Made by a program: the position numbers and the translations under genes
In this document: one piece after another, positions 10,133 through 18,779 of the stretch
Layout of the letters: the number at the start of each line of letters is the position of its first letter
How positions within the stretch are numbered: the stretch's first letter is position 1
The notes under the pieces: generated by a model
Database searches by the model: none
What the model was told of the DNA's origin: nothing
The model's input: the letters and a program-made list of their open reading frames with translations, nothing else
Origin: Erwinia aphidicola
Lineage (GTDB): Bacteria; Pseudomonadota; Gammaproteobacteria; Enterobacterales; Enterobacteriaceae
Assembly (NCBI RefSeq): GCF_014773485.1
Contig: NZ_JACXBP010000005.1
Coordinates: 124,001 to 188,000, forward strand
DNA length: 64,000 nt
Reading direction: 5' to 3'

Positions 10133-10870
10133 TTAGCGGCTGGTCACGTCGATATTCTGCTGGCTAAATGCCTGACGCAGCTCGCGGGCAAACGCCAGCG
10201 CGTGCGCGCCATCGCCATGCAGGCAAACGCTGTCGGCCTGCACCTTCACCCACTCGCCGCTCAGGCTTTTCACCTGACCTTTCTGAACCATGGTCAGCGT
10301 CTGGCTTATCGCCTGCTCGTCACTTTCCACCAGCGCACCGGGCTGACTACGCGGCACCAGCGAACCATCCGCCATATAGCCGCGATCGGCAAACACCTCC
10401 TGGCGGGTGGTTAAGCCGTGACATTCGGCGGCGCGAATCGACTCGCTGCCCGCCAGCCCGACCAGCACCAGCGCCGGATCAACCGCCTTCACCGCCCGCG
10501 CAATCGCATCGGCCAGCTGGGGGTCGCGTGCGGCCTGGTTATACAGCATGCCGTGTGGCTTGACGTGGACCAGCTTGCCACCTTCACTCTCGGTCAGCGC
10601 CTTCAGCGCCCCGACCTGATACAGCACCTGGGCATAGACGGTTTCCGGCGGCAGCTGCATGGCGGTACGGCCAAAGTTTTCCCGGTCCGGGAAGCTGGGA
10701 TGCGCGCCGATAGCCACGCCAAACTCCAGCGCCCAGCGCACGGATTGCAGCATGGTTTCCGCATCGCCCGCGTGGAAGCCACAGGCGATATTTGCCGAGG
10801 AGACCAGCTGTAATAAGGCGCGGTCGTTTTCACACCCTTCGCCGAGATCGGCATTAAGATCGACTTTCAT
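10133..10870 (-). CDS. pxpA: 5-oxoprolinase subunit PxpA (LamB/YcsF family)
   Basis: Subunit A of the prokaryotic ATP-dependent 5-oxoprolinase, which with PxpB and PxpC hydrolyses 5-oxoproline to glutamate. The 245-aa product begins [20 protein letters not shown], the family signature. [22 protein letters not shown] and [10 protein letters not shown] are the conserved metal/substrate loops. The open frame extends upstream, but the ATG at 10870 is the family start and overlaps the end of pxpC by 17 bases. Confidence 0.96.
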   Translation of the reverse strand: MKVDLNADLGEGCENDRALLQLVSSANIACGFHAGDAETMLQSVRWALEFGVAIGAHPSFPDRENFGRTAMQLPPETVYAQVLYQVGALKALTESEGGKLVHVKPHGMLYNQAARDPQLADAIARAVKAVDPALVLVGLAGSESIRAAECHGLTTRQEVFADRGYMADGSLVPRSQPGALVESDEQAISQTLTMVQKGQVKSLSGEWVKVQADSVCLHGDGAHALAFARELRQAFSQQNIDVTSR

Positions 10871-11792
10871 TGGCAAGCCCCCAGGCCATTTGTTCCAGTG
10901 AGCGCTGCTGTTCACGCTTCGCCTGCAGCGCTTCCTGTAGCGTGCAGTAGACGAAGTGAATCGGCTCGCCGAGCCGCAGCTGCGCCAGGTGGTAGAGATC
11001 GGCTTCAATCACGCAGGCAATGCGCGGATAGCCGCCGGTGGTCTGCGCATCGGCCAGCAGCACGATCGGCTGACCGTTCGGCGGCACCTGAATCACCCCC
11101 GGGATCAGCCCGTGGGAGAGCAGGTCGCGGCCGACGTTGCGCGTCAGTTTGCGCCCCTGAAAACGGTAGCCCATGCGGTTACTCTGTGGATTAAGCCGCC
11201 ACGCGCTGCGCCAGAAGGCTTCCTGACTGTCTGCGCTGAACTCATGATATTCCGGGCCGGGCATCGCCCGCACCCGATTCCCCCACAGCAGCTGTCGTAC
11301 GCCTGCGGGCTGGCTGAAGTCGCAGGTTGGCTCGCCCAGCGGCAGGCTGTCACCATCCTGTAGCTGACGCCCGTTAAAGCCGCCGAATCCGGCTTTCAGA
11401 TCGGTGCTGGCTGAGTCGAGCCGCTGCTCAACCGCATAACCGCCATTGACCGCCAGATAGCTGCGCATTCCGCGCTGCGGCATACTCAACGTCAGGCGCT
11501 GGCCCTTTTTCACCGCGGTGCGCCAGCCCGTCCAGACGGGTTCGCCATCAAGCTGGGCCTGGCAGCCTGCACCCGCGAGGCCAATCCAGCCGTCGCGCTG
11601 GAACTCGGCACAAAACTGGCCGAGGGTAATTTCCAGCACCGCGCTGTCGGGCGCATTTCCCACCAGCATATTGGCAGTCTGCATCGCCGGGTGGTCAAGT
11701 ACGCCACTCAGACTAATACCATATTGCCGCCAGCCGATACGGCCCGCGTCCTGGATACTGCTGCTCATTCCGGCACGAATAATTTTCAGCAT
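10854..11792 (-). CDS. pxpC: 5-oxoprolinase subunit PxpC (biotin-dependent carboxyltransferase-like)
   Basis: Partner of PxpB in the 5-oxoprolinase complex (E. coli YbgK). It is 312 aa and starts [21 protein letters not shown]. Conserved family pieces include [13 protein letters not shown] and the C-terminal [19 protein letters not shown] then [13 protein letters not shown]. It overlaps pxpB by 7 bases and pxpA by 17, consistent with translational coupling and fixed stoichiometry of the three subunits. Confidence 0.95.
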   Translation of the reverse strand: MLKIIRAGMSSSIQDAGRIGWRQYGISLSGVLDHPAMQTANMLVGNAPDSAVLEITLGQFCAEFQRDGWIGLAGAGCQAQLDGEPVWTGWRTAVKKGQRLTLSMPQRGMRSYLAVNGGYAVEQRLDSASTDLKAGFGGFNGRQLQDGDSLPLGEPTCDFSQPAGVRQLLWGNRVRAMPGPEYHEFSADSQEAFWRSAWRLNPQSNRMGYRFQGRKLTRNVGRDLLSHGLIPGVIQVPPNGQPIVLLADAQTTGGYPRIACVIEADLYHLAQLRLGEPIHFVYCTLQEALQAKREQQRSLEQMAWGLANESRS

Positions 11793-12442
11793 ACGCCCTC
11801 CTTCTGCGGCACAAAGCGCACGCGGTCGCCAGGGCGCAGCAGCACCGGAGGATGCTGGTCCGGGGCAAACAGTGCCGTCTGCGTCTGCCCAATCAGCTGC
11901 CAGCCACCGGGGGCGACGACCGGATAGATACCGGTCTGGCTGCCGCCAATGCCGACAGAACCCTTTGGTACCTGCACGCGCGGTTCGGCGCGGCGCGGGG
12001 TATGCAGGCGCTCATCCAGTCCGCCCAGATACGGGAAGCCAGGCTGGAAGCCGATGAAATAGACCACGTAATCCACTGATGCGTGGCAGGCCACCACCTG
12101 GCTGGCGCTCAGCCCGCTGTGATGAGCCACTTCGTCGAGGTCCGGCCCCAGCTTGCCGCCGTAGACCACCGGGATCTCTATCAGGCGCGACTCCAGCTCC
12201 AGCGCATCGCTGGTTTCCCACCACTGCTGCAGCCATTCGATCGCGTCCAGCGCGCTCTGCTGCGGGTTGCTTAACATCACGGTGATATTGTTCATCCCGG
12301 GGACGATTTCCGCTACTTCCGGACGGTCCTGCAGGCGTTGTGTCAGCCCCCAGATACGCTGCTGGCTGGCAAGGGAGACCGGAGGTTCTAACTCCAGCAC
12401 CACTGCGCGTTCGCCCAGCAGGTAACAACGTGCTCGTTGCAA
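11786..12442 (-). CDS. pxpB: 5-oxoprolinase subunit PxpB (KipI family)
   Basis: First gene of the 5-oxoprolinase operon (E. coli YbgJ). The 218-aa protein has the KipI-family core: [18 protein letters not shown] then [19 protein letters not shown], followed by [18 protein letters not shown]. The start is a TTG at 12442, seven bases after a strong AGGAGG. It is transcribed from the promoter at 12499-12527. The Bacillus homologue KipI inhibits a sporulation kinase, but the pxpC and pxpA neighbours make the catabolic role the likely one here. Confidence 0.94.
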   Translation of the reverse strand: MQRARCYLLGERAVVLELEPPVSLASQQRIWGLTQRLQDRPEVAEIVPGMNNITVMLSNPQQSALDAIEWLQQWWETSDALELESRLIEIPVVYGGKLGPDLDEVAHHSGLSASQVVACHASVDYVVYFIGFQPGFPYLGGLDERLHTPRRAEPRVQVPKGSVGIGGSQTGIYPVVAPGGWQLIGQTQTALFAPDQHPPVLLRPGDRVRFVPQKEGVC

Positions 12443-12498
12443 AAGCTGCCTCCTGACAAATAGGAAAAAGTGATACTTAATATCAATTATGACAGGTA

Positions 12499-12527
12499 GT
12501 TATGCGGAATTGTCGCGTGGCTGTCAA
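12499..12527 (-). promoter_or_regulatory. Probable sigma-70 promoter of the pxpBCA operon
   Basis: On the minus strand, a consensus -35 TTGACA (12522-12527) is followed after 17 bases by CATAAC (12499-12504). The leader to the pxpB TTG start is about 50 bases, AT-rich, and ends with the AGGAGG ribosome site. The promoter lies right after the ybgI hairpin, which makes pxpBCA-DUF969-DUF979-pcp(-nei) a separate unit. Confidence 0.7.
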
Positions 12528-12561
12528 CCTTCAGCGCGGCCTTAATGCTGCGCGCTGAAGG
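12528..12561 (-). terminator. Stem-loop after ybgI
   Basis: Eleven-base arms CCTTCAGCGCG (12528-12538) and CGCGCTGAAGG (12551-12561) pair perfectly across a 12-base loop, 23 bases after the ybgI stop. No T-run follows on the minus strand. It directly abuts the pxp promoter's -35 box and probably separates the two units. Confidence 0.55.
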
Positions 12562-12583
12562 TCATTGGCAGTGAAAAAGAGGA

Positions 12584-13327
12584 TCAGGCAGGGTTGAAAA
12601 TATCGACGAAGGTGACATCCAGACCATGATGCTGCGCCAGCCAGTCGCCCAGCGCCTGAATACCGCAGCGCTCGGTGGCATGATGCCCGGCGGCGAAGAA
12701 ATGCAGCCCTTGCTCGCGCGCGCTGTGGATGGTCTGCTCAGAGACTTCTCCGCTGATAAAGGCATCGACGCCAAACGCCGCGGCGTCATCAATGTAGCCC
12801 TGACCGCCGCCGCTGCACCAGGCGACGCGCTTAATCAATGCCGGTGCATTATCCCCACAGTGCAGCGGCTCACGGCCTAATACCTGAGCAATGCGCTGCG
12901 CCAGCTGCTCGCCGCTTAACGGCGTTTTCAGCTCTCCCCACGGCAGCAGCAGCGCGATCTCACCTTTGACGTCGATATCGAACATCTTCGCCAGCAGCGC
13001 GTTATTCCCCAGCTCGGGGTGACCATCCAGCGGCAAATGCCAGCCAAACAGGTTGATATCGTTGGCCAGCAGCGTTTTCAGACGCTGGCGCTTCATGCCC
13101 TTGATCGCCGGGGCTTCGCTCTTCCAGAAATAACCGTGATGCACCAGCACGGCATCGGCATCTAAGCGCACCGCCTCGTCGAGCAGTGCCTGGCAGGCAG
13201 TTACGCCGGTCACCACTTTTTTAATTTCGCCCCGCCCTTCAACCTGTAATCCGTTGGGGGCGTAATCTTTGAAATTCTCAGTGTTGAGCAGCTGGTTAAC
13301 CAGCCGTTCCAGTTCAGTATTCAGCAT
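12584..13327 (-). CDS. ybgI: NIF3/YbgI family metal-binding protein
   Basis: A 247-aa member of the NIF3 family (GTP cyclohydrolase 1 type 2-like), which forms a hexameric toroid with a dinuclear metal site. Seen are the N-terminal NFKDYAPNGLQVEG, the metal-binding VLVHHGYFWK near residue 60, and the C-terminal FFAAGHHATERCG. Its cellular role is unsettled; E. coli work links it to recovery from radiation. It lies 2 bases after phrB and is probably the last gene of ybgA-phrB-ybgI. Confidence 0.94.
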   Translation of the reverse strand: MLNTELERLVNQLLNTENFKDYAPNGLQVEGRGEIKKVVTGVTACQALLDEAVRLDADAVLVHHGYFWKSEAPAIKGMKRQRLKTLLANDINLFGWHLPLDGHPELGNNALLAKMFDIDVKGEIALLLPWGELKTPLSGEQLAQRIAQVLGREPLHCGDNAPALIKRVAWCSGGGQGYIDDAAAFGVDAFISGEVSEQTIHSAREQGLHFFAAGHHATERCGIQALGDWLAQHHGLDVTFVDIFNPA

Positions 13328-13329
13328 AA

Positions 13330-14757
13330 TCAGTCCGTCTGTTTGCGTGCCGCTTCAAAAGCGGCCAGGGTTTGCAGGCGTGCCTGTTTATGTTCCACGA
13401 TCGGCTGCGGATAATCGAGGGTTTGCTGATTTTTCTTTGCCCACTCCTGCGGCTGGTGGATATATTTCTCCGGCACATCGCGCAGTTCCGGCAGCCAGTG
13501 GCGAATAAACTCACCGCTTTCATCGAAGCGCTCACCCTGAGTGGTGGGGTTAAAAATGCGAAAATAGGGTGCGGCATCGGTACCGGTAGACGCTGCCCAC
13601 TGCCAGCCGCCATTGTTAGCGGCCAGATCACCATCAATCAGCTGCGACATAAAATATTGCTCACCCACTCGCCAGTCGATCAGCAGATCCTTCACCAGGA
13701 AACTGGCGGTAATCATGCGCAGGCGGTTATGCATCCAGCCCAGCGTATTAAGCTGGCGCATCGCAGCATCAACAATGGGGTAGCCGGTTTTTCCCTGCTG
13801 CCACGCCTTCAGCCCCTCGGCATCGTCGCGCCATTTGACGCCGCGCGTCCAGCGGGTAAACGGCTGATGACGGCACAGCGACGGGTAAGCCACCAGCAGA
13901 TGGCGGTAAAACTCGCGCCAGATAAGCTCGTTAAGCCAGACAAACACTTTGCCGTCTTCCAGCCCGCGCGGGTGCTGCTTTAGCAGGCGATGCAGGCACT
14001 GGCGGGGTGACAGCACCCCGGTCGCGAGATAAGCCGACAGGCGGCTGGTGCCGTCAAGCGCCGGGATATCACGCTGCGCCTGATAGTGGGTCACCGGGGC
14101 CTGGCAGAATTCGCGCAGCCGGGCGATGGCGGCCTTCTCTCCGGGGGGAAACAGCGCGCTGTTGATATCCTCGCGCGGATAGTCAAACGCTTTCAGCCGG
14201 TGGGGGTTCACCGCACCTTCCGCACGACAGGCCGGCGCTGGCAGACATTCGGGCAATCCTTCCTGTAGCCGCTTCACAAAGGCTTTACTGAAAGGCGTGA
14301 AAACTTTGTACATCTCGCGGCTGCCGGTCAGCACGCTGCCTGGCGGCAGCAGCAGACTGTCGTCGAAGCCCTGTACCGTCACCTCGTCTTCCAATAGCGT
14401 GCGTTCTACCGCAGCATCACGCTGGCGCTCATTCACCTCGTACTGATAGTTGTAGAACAGGCGGTCAACCTGGTGTTCCTGACAAAACTGCCGCAGCAGC
14501 GGAACGGAGGCGTCGAAGTCGGCGCACTGCTCAAGATGCAGTGGGATACCTTTTGCCGCCAGCGACTGCTGGAGTTCCTGCAGGCTTTGCCAGATAAACT
14601 CCGCCTGCTTCGGTGCCATATGGTGTGACCGCCACTGCCCGGGCGTGGCGATGAACAGGGCAATAACCCGTGCATTGTCAGAACGACAGGCGGCGTACAG
14701 CGCATGGTTGTCGTTGATGCGCAGGTCATTGCGCAACCAGACCAGATGAGTTGTCAT
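13330..14757 (-). CDS. phrB: Deoxyribodipyrimidine photolyase PhrB
   Basis: Light-driven repair of cyclobutane pyrimidine dimers using FADH and an antenna chromophore. It is 475 aa (E. coli 472). The N-terminal antenna domain starts TTHLVWLRNDLRINDNHAL. The C-terminal FAD domain shows WLNELIWREFYRHLL and the run NNGGWQWAASTGTDAAPYF then RIFNPTTQGERFD. The upstream-extended reading frame is discounted because the ATG at 14757 is the family start. It sits 14 bases after ybgA, in an operon that may respond to the operator-like repeat at 15731-15757. Confidence 0.97.
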   Translation of the reverse strand: MTTHLVWLRNDLRINDNHALYAACRSDNARVIALFIATPGQWRSHHMAPKQAEFIWQSLQELQQSLAAKGIPLHLEQCADFDASVPLLRQFCQEHQVDRLFYNYQYEVNERQRDAAVERTLLEDEVTVQGFDDSLLLPPGSVLTGSREMYKVFTPFSKAFVKRLQEGLPECLPAPACRAEGAVNPHRLKAFDYPREDINSALFPPGEKAAIARLREFCQAPVTHYQAQRDIPALDGTSRLSAYLATGVLSPRQCLHRLLKQHPRGLEDGKVFVWLNELIWREFYRHLLVAYPSLCRHQPFTRWTRGVKWRDDAEGLKAWQQGKTGYPIVDAAMRQLNTLGWMHNRLRMITASFLVKDLLIDWRVGEQYFMSQLIDGDLAANNGGWQWAASTGTDAAPYFRIFNPTTQGERFDESGEFIRHWLPELRDVPEKYIHQPQEWAKKNQQTLDYPQPIVEHKQARLQTLAAFEAARKQTD

Positions 14758-14771
14758 AATGCTCCCTGAAA

Positions 14772-15728
14772 TTATTGTCCATACCGCAGGCGCAGTGCTT
14801 CCGGATAAGGCGCAAAGTAGCGCTGTTCGGCCAGCCACGGGTGCGGGTATTCCGCCATATAGTGTTTAAGCAGGGTTATCGGGGCCAGCAGCGGCTGCAG
14901 GCCCTGGCGATAGTGGTCGATCAGGTTAGCCAGCTCCCGGCGCTGGGCTGAAGTCAGCTCCCGGCGGAAGTAGCCCTGAACGTGCATCAATACGTTGGTG
15001 TGATTGCTGCGCGTAGCCTCATGCTTCATCAGGTCCATCAGGCGCTGACGATACTCCAGCGCAAATTCTTCCAGCGATTCCCACTGGTCCATTTTGGCGA
15101 CGAACGGACCAATCTGGCGGTAGGCCGGCTGTGAATGAGACAGCAGCAGCAGCTTGTAACGGGTATGAAAGGCCATCAGTTTGGCGCGCGTCAGCCCACT
15201 GCTCCACAGCTGGTTAAACTCGTGCAGGGCATACACCCGCGCCACAAAATTCTCACGCAGATTGGGATCGTGCAGGCGACCATCTTCTTCCACCGGCAGC
15301 CACGGCATCTGTGCCATCAGCTCGCGGGTGAATAGTCCCGTGCCTTCTTTACGGTTGTTATTGTTATCAGGCTGATAGACGCGTACCCGCTCCATCCCGC
15401 AACTGGGAGATTTAGCGCAAACGATATAGCCGCAAAGGTGGCGCAGACGTTGCACTTTTTCGGCAGAGAATGCCTTCATCGCTTCGGTGACCGGATCCGC
15501 CTGGCCGTTACTGAAGCGCAGGGAGACTTCTCCGCCCTCCTCCTCTGTCAGGCGCAGTGCCGGGCGTGGTGTTGGCAGGCCAATCGCCATTTCAGGACAG
15601 GCGGGCTCATAACGTATAAACGGTGCCAGCTGCTCGGCAGCAAAAGCATTGCGTTTATGACCGCCATCGAAGCGCACTTTTTCGCCCAGTAAACAGGCAC
15701 TGATACCCACCGGAATTTTTTCGCCCAT
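14772..15728 (-). CDS. ybgA: YbgA: DUF523-DUF1722 fusion protein
   Basis: A 318-aa two-domain protein. Residues 1 to about 150 are DUF523, with GISACLLGEKVRFDGGHKRN at the start and the cysteine-containing CAKSPSCGMERVRVY. The rest is DUF1722, with LLLSHSQPAYRQIGPFVAKM and HVQGYFRRELTSAQR. E. coli YbgA has only the DUF1722 part (169 aa), so this is the longer form found in many other bacteria. The function is unknown. Consistent linkage to phrB, 14 bases downstream, suggests a light- or damage-related role. Confidence 0.9.
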   Translation of the reverse strand: MGEKIPVGISACLLGEKVRFDGGHKRNAFAAEQLAPFIRYEPACPEMAIGLPTPRPALRLTEEEGGEVSLRFSNGQADPVTEAMKAFSAEKVQRLRHLCGYIVCAKSPSCGMERVRVYQPDNNNNRKEGTGLFTRELMAQMPWLPVEEDGRLHDPNLRENFVARVYALHEFNQLWSSGLTRAKLMAFHTRYKLLLLSHSQPAYRQIGPFVAKMDQWESLEEFALEYRQRLMDLMKHEATRSNHTNVLMHVQGYFRRELTSAQRRELANLIDHYRQGLQPLLAPITLLKHYMAEYPHPWLAEQRYFAPYPEALRLRYGQ

Positions 15729-15730
15729 AG

Positions 15731-15768
15731 TTATACAACCTCTAAAGCCATGTACAACTTTTAGTGTA
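15731..15768 (-). promoter_or_regulatory. Candidate MerR-type operator and -10 box upstream of ybgA-phrB
   Basis: Reading the minus strand, TTGTACA (15751-15757) and TTGTATA (15732-15738) form a direct repeat 19 bases apart, just upstream of the ybgA ATG. A -10-like TACACT lies at 15763-15768, so the repeat would cover the transcription start and leader, a position suited to repression. TGTACA-type repeats are bound by B12/light-responsive MerR regulators (LitR/CarH/PplR group) in other bacteria. No such regulator gene is in the window. Confidence 0.45.
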
Positions 15769-15792
15769 GCGGAAAAAGCCCGACGACAGGCA

Positions 15793-15816
15793 AAAAAAAT
15801 CCCGCCAATGGGCGGG
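15793..15816 (-). terminator. Rho-independent terminator of ybfA
   Basis: On the minus strand, CCCGCC and GGCGGG (15811-15816 with 15801-15806) pair across a four-base loop and are followed by a run of eight T residues (complement of 15793-15800). It lies about 65 bases after the ybfA stop. Confidence 0.85.
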
Positions 15817-15883
15817 AAACTATTCGTATAGGAGGGTCGACTGGAAATAGGTCGGCCCGCTACCGGTCGGTCAACCCCAAAAG

Positions 15884-16090
15884 TTACAGGAATTCACACC
15901 CTGCGGCTTCTGACTGCGCCAGCCAGACCGGCTGGTCGCTGGTTTTAACCCATACGCGATGCAGATAGCTATAGAAACGTGCGCGATCGCCACGGAATAA
16001 CATCACCGGCAGGGCCAGCACACCGCAAACCACAACGGCGGCACGACGCATGAAAATCCGTGTGGGTGAATAGTTGTGATAAAGACTCAT
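15884..16090 (-). CDS. ybfA: YbfA family small membrane protein (DUF2517)
   Basis: A 68-aa protein matching E. coli YbfA in length and in the block [25 protein letters not shown]. One hydrophobic segment spans about residues 16-32, so it is probably an inner-membrane protein. The start is clear: AGGAGGACGT precedes the ATG. The function is unknown. In E. coli ybfA lies beside the kdp locus. Here only kdpE remains nearby, divergently, across a 280-base AT-rich gap in which I see no further gene. Confidence 0.9.
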   Translation of the reverse strand: MSLYHNYSPTRIFMRRAAVVVCGVLALPVMLFRGDRARFYSYLHRVWVKTSDQPVWLAQSEAAGCEFL

Positions 16091-16370
16091 ACGTCCTCCT
16101 GAATAATTGTTGAAAAGATGCTGTGTGTAATCTGACTAAAATAGTAGCGCTTCTGGTGTAATTTTACTACTGATCAGACCACTTTTGGCGAAAAAAAAGC
16201 CATTTAATTCAGTCTGACTGAAACTTAGTTACATAATTGTTAAATTCGTAGCGTGAATAGCATGATTAAAGCGACTCTGTTACCCCTCAGGTGATTGCGA
16301 ACTATCACAGACGCTCTGTCTACTTTTTGCTAAATTAGCTTCTATTACGCGGTTATGCAGCAGAGGCAAT

Positions 16371-17054
16371 GTGGTCACCATTCTGATTGTGGAAGATGAA
16401 AAAGAGATCCGCCGTTTTCTGCGCCTGGCGCTGGAGGGGGAAGGTTTTCGTGTCGTTGATGCAGACACGCTGAGCCGCGGTCTGATTGAAGCAGCAACGC
16501 GCAAGCCGGAGTTGACGATCCTCGATCTCGGGCTGCCGGACGGTGATGGCAGCCAGTTTATCCGTGAGATCCGCCAGTGGAGCAGCATGCCGGTTATCGT
16601 GCTCTCCGCCCGCAGCGATGAGCAGGATAAAATCGCGGCGCTGGATGCCGGGGCCGATGATTTCCTCACCAAGCCTTTCGGCGTGGGCGAACTGATGGCG
16701 CGGGTGCGCGTGGCGCTCCGCCACCGTCCGGCCCAGAGCAGTGACAGCCTCAGCTCACAGGTCACTTTTGGCAGCGTCAGCGTGGATATCGCCACCCGTC
16801 GCGTTACCCGTCACGGTGAAGAGCTGCATCTGACGCCGATAGAATTTCGCCTGCTGGTCAGCCTGCTTAATCATCCCGGCAAGGTGATGACTCAGCGCCA
16901 GCTGCTGACTCAGGTCTGGGGACCCAATGCGGTTGAGCACAGCCACTATCTGCGCATCTATATGGGCCACCTGCGCCAGAAGCTGGAGCACGACCCGGCA
17001 CAGCCGCAGCATCTGATCACGGAAACCGGCGTCGGCTACCGCTTTATTCCGTAA
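16371..17054 (+). CDS. kdpE: OmpR-family response regulator KdpE (no KdpD or KdpFABC nearby)
   Basis: A 227-aa two-component regulator. The receiver domain has E8-D9, the phosphate-accepting D52 in LDLGLPDGD, and K101 in FLTKPFG. The C-terminal winged helix contains LTPIEFRLLVSLL and WGPNAVEHSHYLRIYMGHLR, the latter nearly identical to E. coli KdpE. Translation starts at GTG 16371 after AGAGG. In E. coli kdpE follows kdpFABC-kdpD, which sense and respond to potassium limitation. Here it stands alone between ybfA and pgm, so its kinase partner and target are unclear. Confidence 0.93.
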   Translation: MVTILIVEDEKEIRRFLRLALEGEGFRVVDADTLSRGLIEAATRKPELTILDLGLPDGDGSQFIREIRQWSSMPVIVLSARSDEQDKIAALDAGADDFLTKPFGVGELMARVRVALRHRPAQSSDSLSSQVTFGSVSVDIATRRVTRHGEELHLTPIEFRLLVSLLNHPGKVMTQRQLLTQVWGPNAVEHSHYLRIYMGHLRQKLEHDPAQPQHLITETGVGYRFIP

Positions 17055-17065
17055 TTCTGCAATAA

Positions 17066-17099
17066 AAAAAGGGCCACTCACAGCGCGAGCAGCCCTTAT
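17066..17099. terminator. Bidirectional stem-loop between kdpE and pgm
   Basis: AAGGGC (17069-17074) pairs with GCCCTT (17092-17097), with an inner CTC/GAG pairing. T-rich flanks lie on both sides (AAAAAAA on the left, TTATT on the right). It sits between the convergent ends of kdpE and pgm and could serve both. Confidence 0.6.
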
Positions 17100-17114
17100 T
17101 CAGCGTGTCAGCAA

Positions 17115-18755
17115 TCAGGCGTTTTTCAGTACCGCACTGACAATTTCCACGGCTTCTTTTTCAATCAGCGCACGATGCTCGGCGCCGAGGAAACTTTCAC
17201 AGTAGATCTTGTAAGCGTCTTCAGTACCCGAAGGGCGCGCGGCAAACCAGCCGTTTTTAGTCATTACCTTCAGGCCACCGATGGAAGCACCGTTACCCGG
17301 AGCCGCCGTCAGACGCGCAGTGATCGGATCGCCCGCCAGCGTGTCGGCACTGACCATTTCAGGCGACAGTTTTGACAGCGCGGCTTTCTGCGCGGAGGTT
17401 GCCGGAGCCTGAATACGGTTATAGCTCGGTGCGCCAAAACGGGCCGCCAGCTCATCGTAATGCTGCTGCGGGTTCTTACCGGTCACAGCCGTGATTTCAG
17501 CCGCCAGCAGGCACATGATGATGCCGTCTTTGTCAGTCGACCACGGCGTACCGTCGAAGCGCAGGAAGGAAGCTCCCGCACTCTCTTCGCCACCGAAACC
17601 GAAGCTGCCGTCGAACAGGCCATCAACAAACCACTTGAAGCCAACCGGAACTTCCACCAGCTTGCGGCCCAGATCGTCCACCACGCGGTCAATCATCGCG
17701 CTCGACACCAGGGTTTTACCCACGGCGACGTCTTTGCCCCACTGCGGACGATGCTGGAACAGATACTGAATCGCCACCGCCAGATAGTGGTTCGGGTTCA
17801 TCAGACCGGCCGGAGTCACGATACCGTGGCGGTCGTAGTCCGGGTCATTGGCAAAGGCCAGGTCAAATTTGTCACGCAGCGCCAGCAGGCCCGCCATGGC
17901 AGATTCAGACGAGCAGTCCATACGGATCACGCCGTCATGGTCCAGATGCATAAAGCGGAAAGTCTGGTCGACAGCATCGTTTACGATAGTCAGATCGAGG
18001 TTGTAGAACTCCGCAATACGCTGCCAGTAGGCGATACCGGAACCGCCAAGGGGATCCACACCAATTTTCAGACCCGCTTTCTGGATCGCCGGAATATCAA
18101 CGATCTGTGCCAGACCTTCAATATAAGGCTGGATCAGATCTTTTTCCGTCAGGTGGCCGCTGGCCCAGGCCTGATCCAGCGTCATGCGCTGCACGCCTTT
18201 CAGGCCATCTTTGATCAGCGCATTGGCACGATCTTCCACCACTTTGGTGACGTTAGTATCCGCCGGACCACCGTTCGGCGGGTTGTATTTGATGCCGCCA
18301 TCTTCTGGTGGATTGTGCGAAGGCGTGATGACGATGCCGTCCGCCTGTGCGCCGCCAGATTTGTTGTGCTCAAGGATAGCATTGGAGATCGCCGGCGTTG
18401 GCGTATAGCCATTATCCTGCTGGACAATCACATCCACCCCGTTGGCAGCCAGCACTTCCAGCACGGAAATAATGGCGGGCTCAGACAGCGCGTGGGTATC
18501 TTTACCCACGTAGCACGGGCCGGTAATACCGTTCTTTTTACGCTCTTCGGCAATCGCCTGCGCGATAGCCAGAATGTGATTCTCGTTGAAGCTGTGACGA
18601 CCCGCGCTACCGCGATGGCCGGAGGTGCCAAATTTCACCGCATGCTCTGCATTGCCCAGTTCAGGCTGCAGGACATAATACTGAGATGTTAATTGTGCAA
18701 CGTTAATCAAATCGCTCTGCTGGGCGGGTTGCCCGGCACGGGGGTGATTGGCCAT
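17115..18755 (-). CDS. pgm: Phosphoglucomutase (alpha-D-glucose phosphate-specific) Pgm
   Basis: Interconverts glucose 1-phosphate and glucose 6-phosphate, feeding UDP-glucose and envelope sugar synthesis. At 546 aa it equals E. coli Pgm. The active-site serine lies in [26 protein letters not shown] is the metal-binding loop, [13 protein letters not shown] binds the sugar, and [13 protein letters not shown] is the phosphate-binding loop. It starts 24 bases after the seqA stop, the seqA-pgm operon order known from E. coli. Confidence 0.98.
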   Translation of the reverse strand: MANHPRAGQPAQQSDLINVAQLTSQYYVLQPELGNAEHAVKFGTSGHRGSAGRHSFNENHILAIAQAIAEERKKNGITGPCYVGKDTHALSEPAIISVLEVLAANGVDVIVQQDNGYTPTPAISNAILEHNKSGGAQADGIVITPSHNPPEDGGIKYNPPNGGPADTNVTKVVEDRANALIKDGLKGVQRMTLDQAWASGHLTEKDLIQPYIEGLAQIVDIPAIQKAGLKIGVDPLGGSGIAYWQRIAEFYNLDLTIVNDAVDQTFRFMHLDHDGVIRMDCSSESAMAGLLALRDKFDLAFANDPDYDRHGIVTPAGLMNPNHYLAVAIQYLFQHRPQWGKDVAVGKTLVSSAMIDRVVDDLGRKLVEVPVGFKWFVDGLFDGSFGFGGEESAGASFLRFDGTPWSTDKDGIIMCLLAAEITAVTGKNPQQHYDELAARFGAPSYNRIQAPATSAQKAALSKLSPEMVSADTLAGDPITARLTAAPGNGASIGGLKVMTKNGWFAARPSGTEDAYKIYCESFLGAEHRALIEKEAVEIVSAVLKNA

Positions 18756-18779
18756 TGGCGCTTCTCCCTGACGCTTCAG

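Noticed and set aside
17460..18692. 410-codon open frame antisense to pgm
   Set aside because: No motif, and pgm on the opposite strand is complete with all active-site loops.
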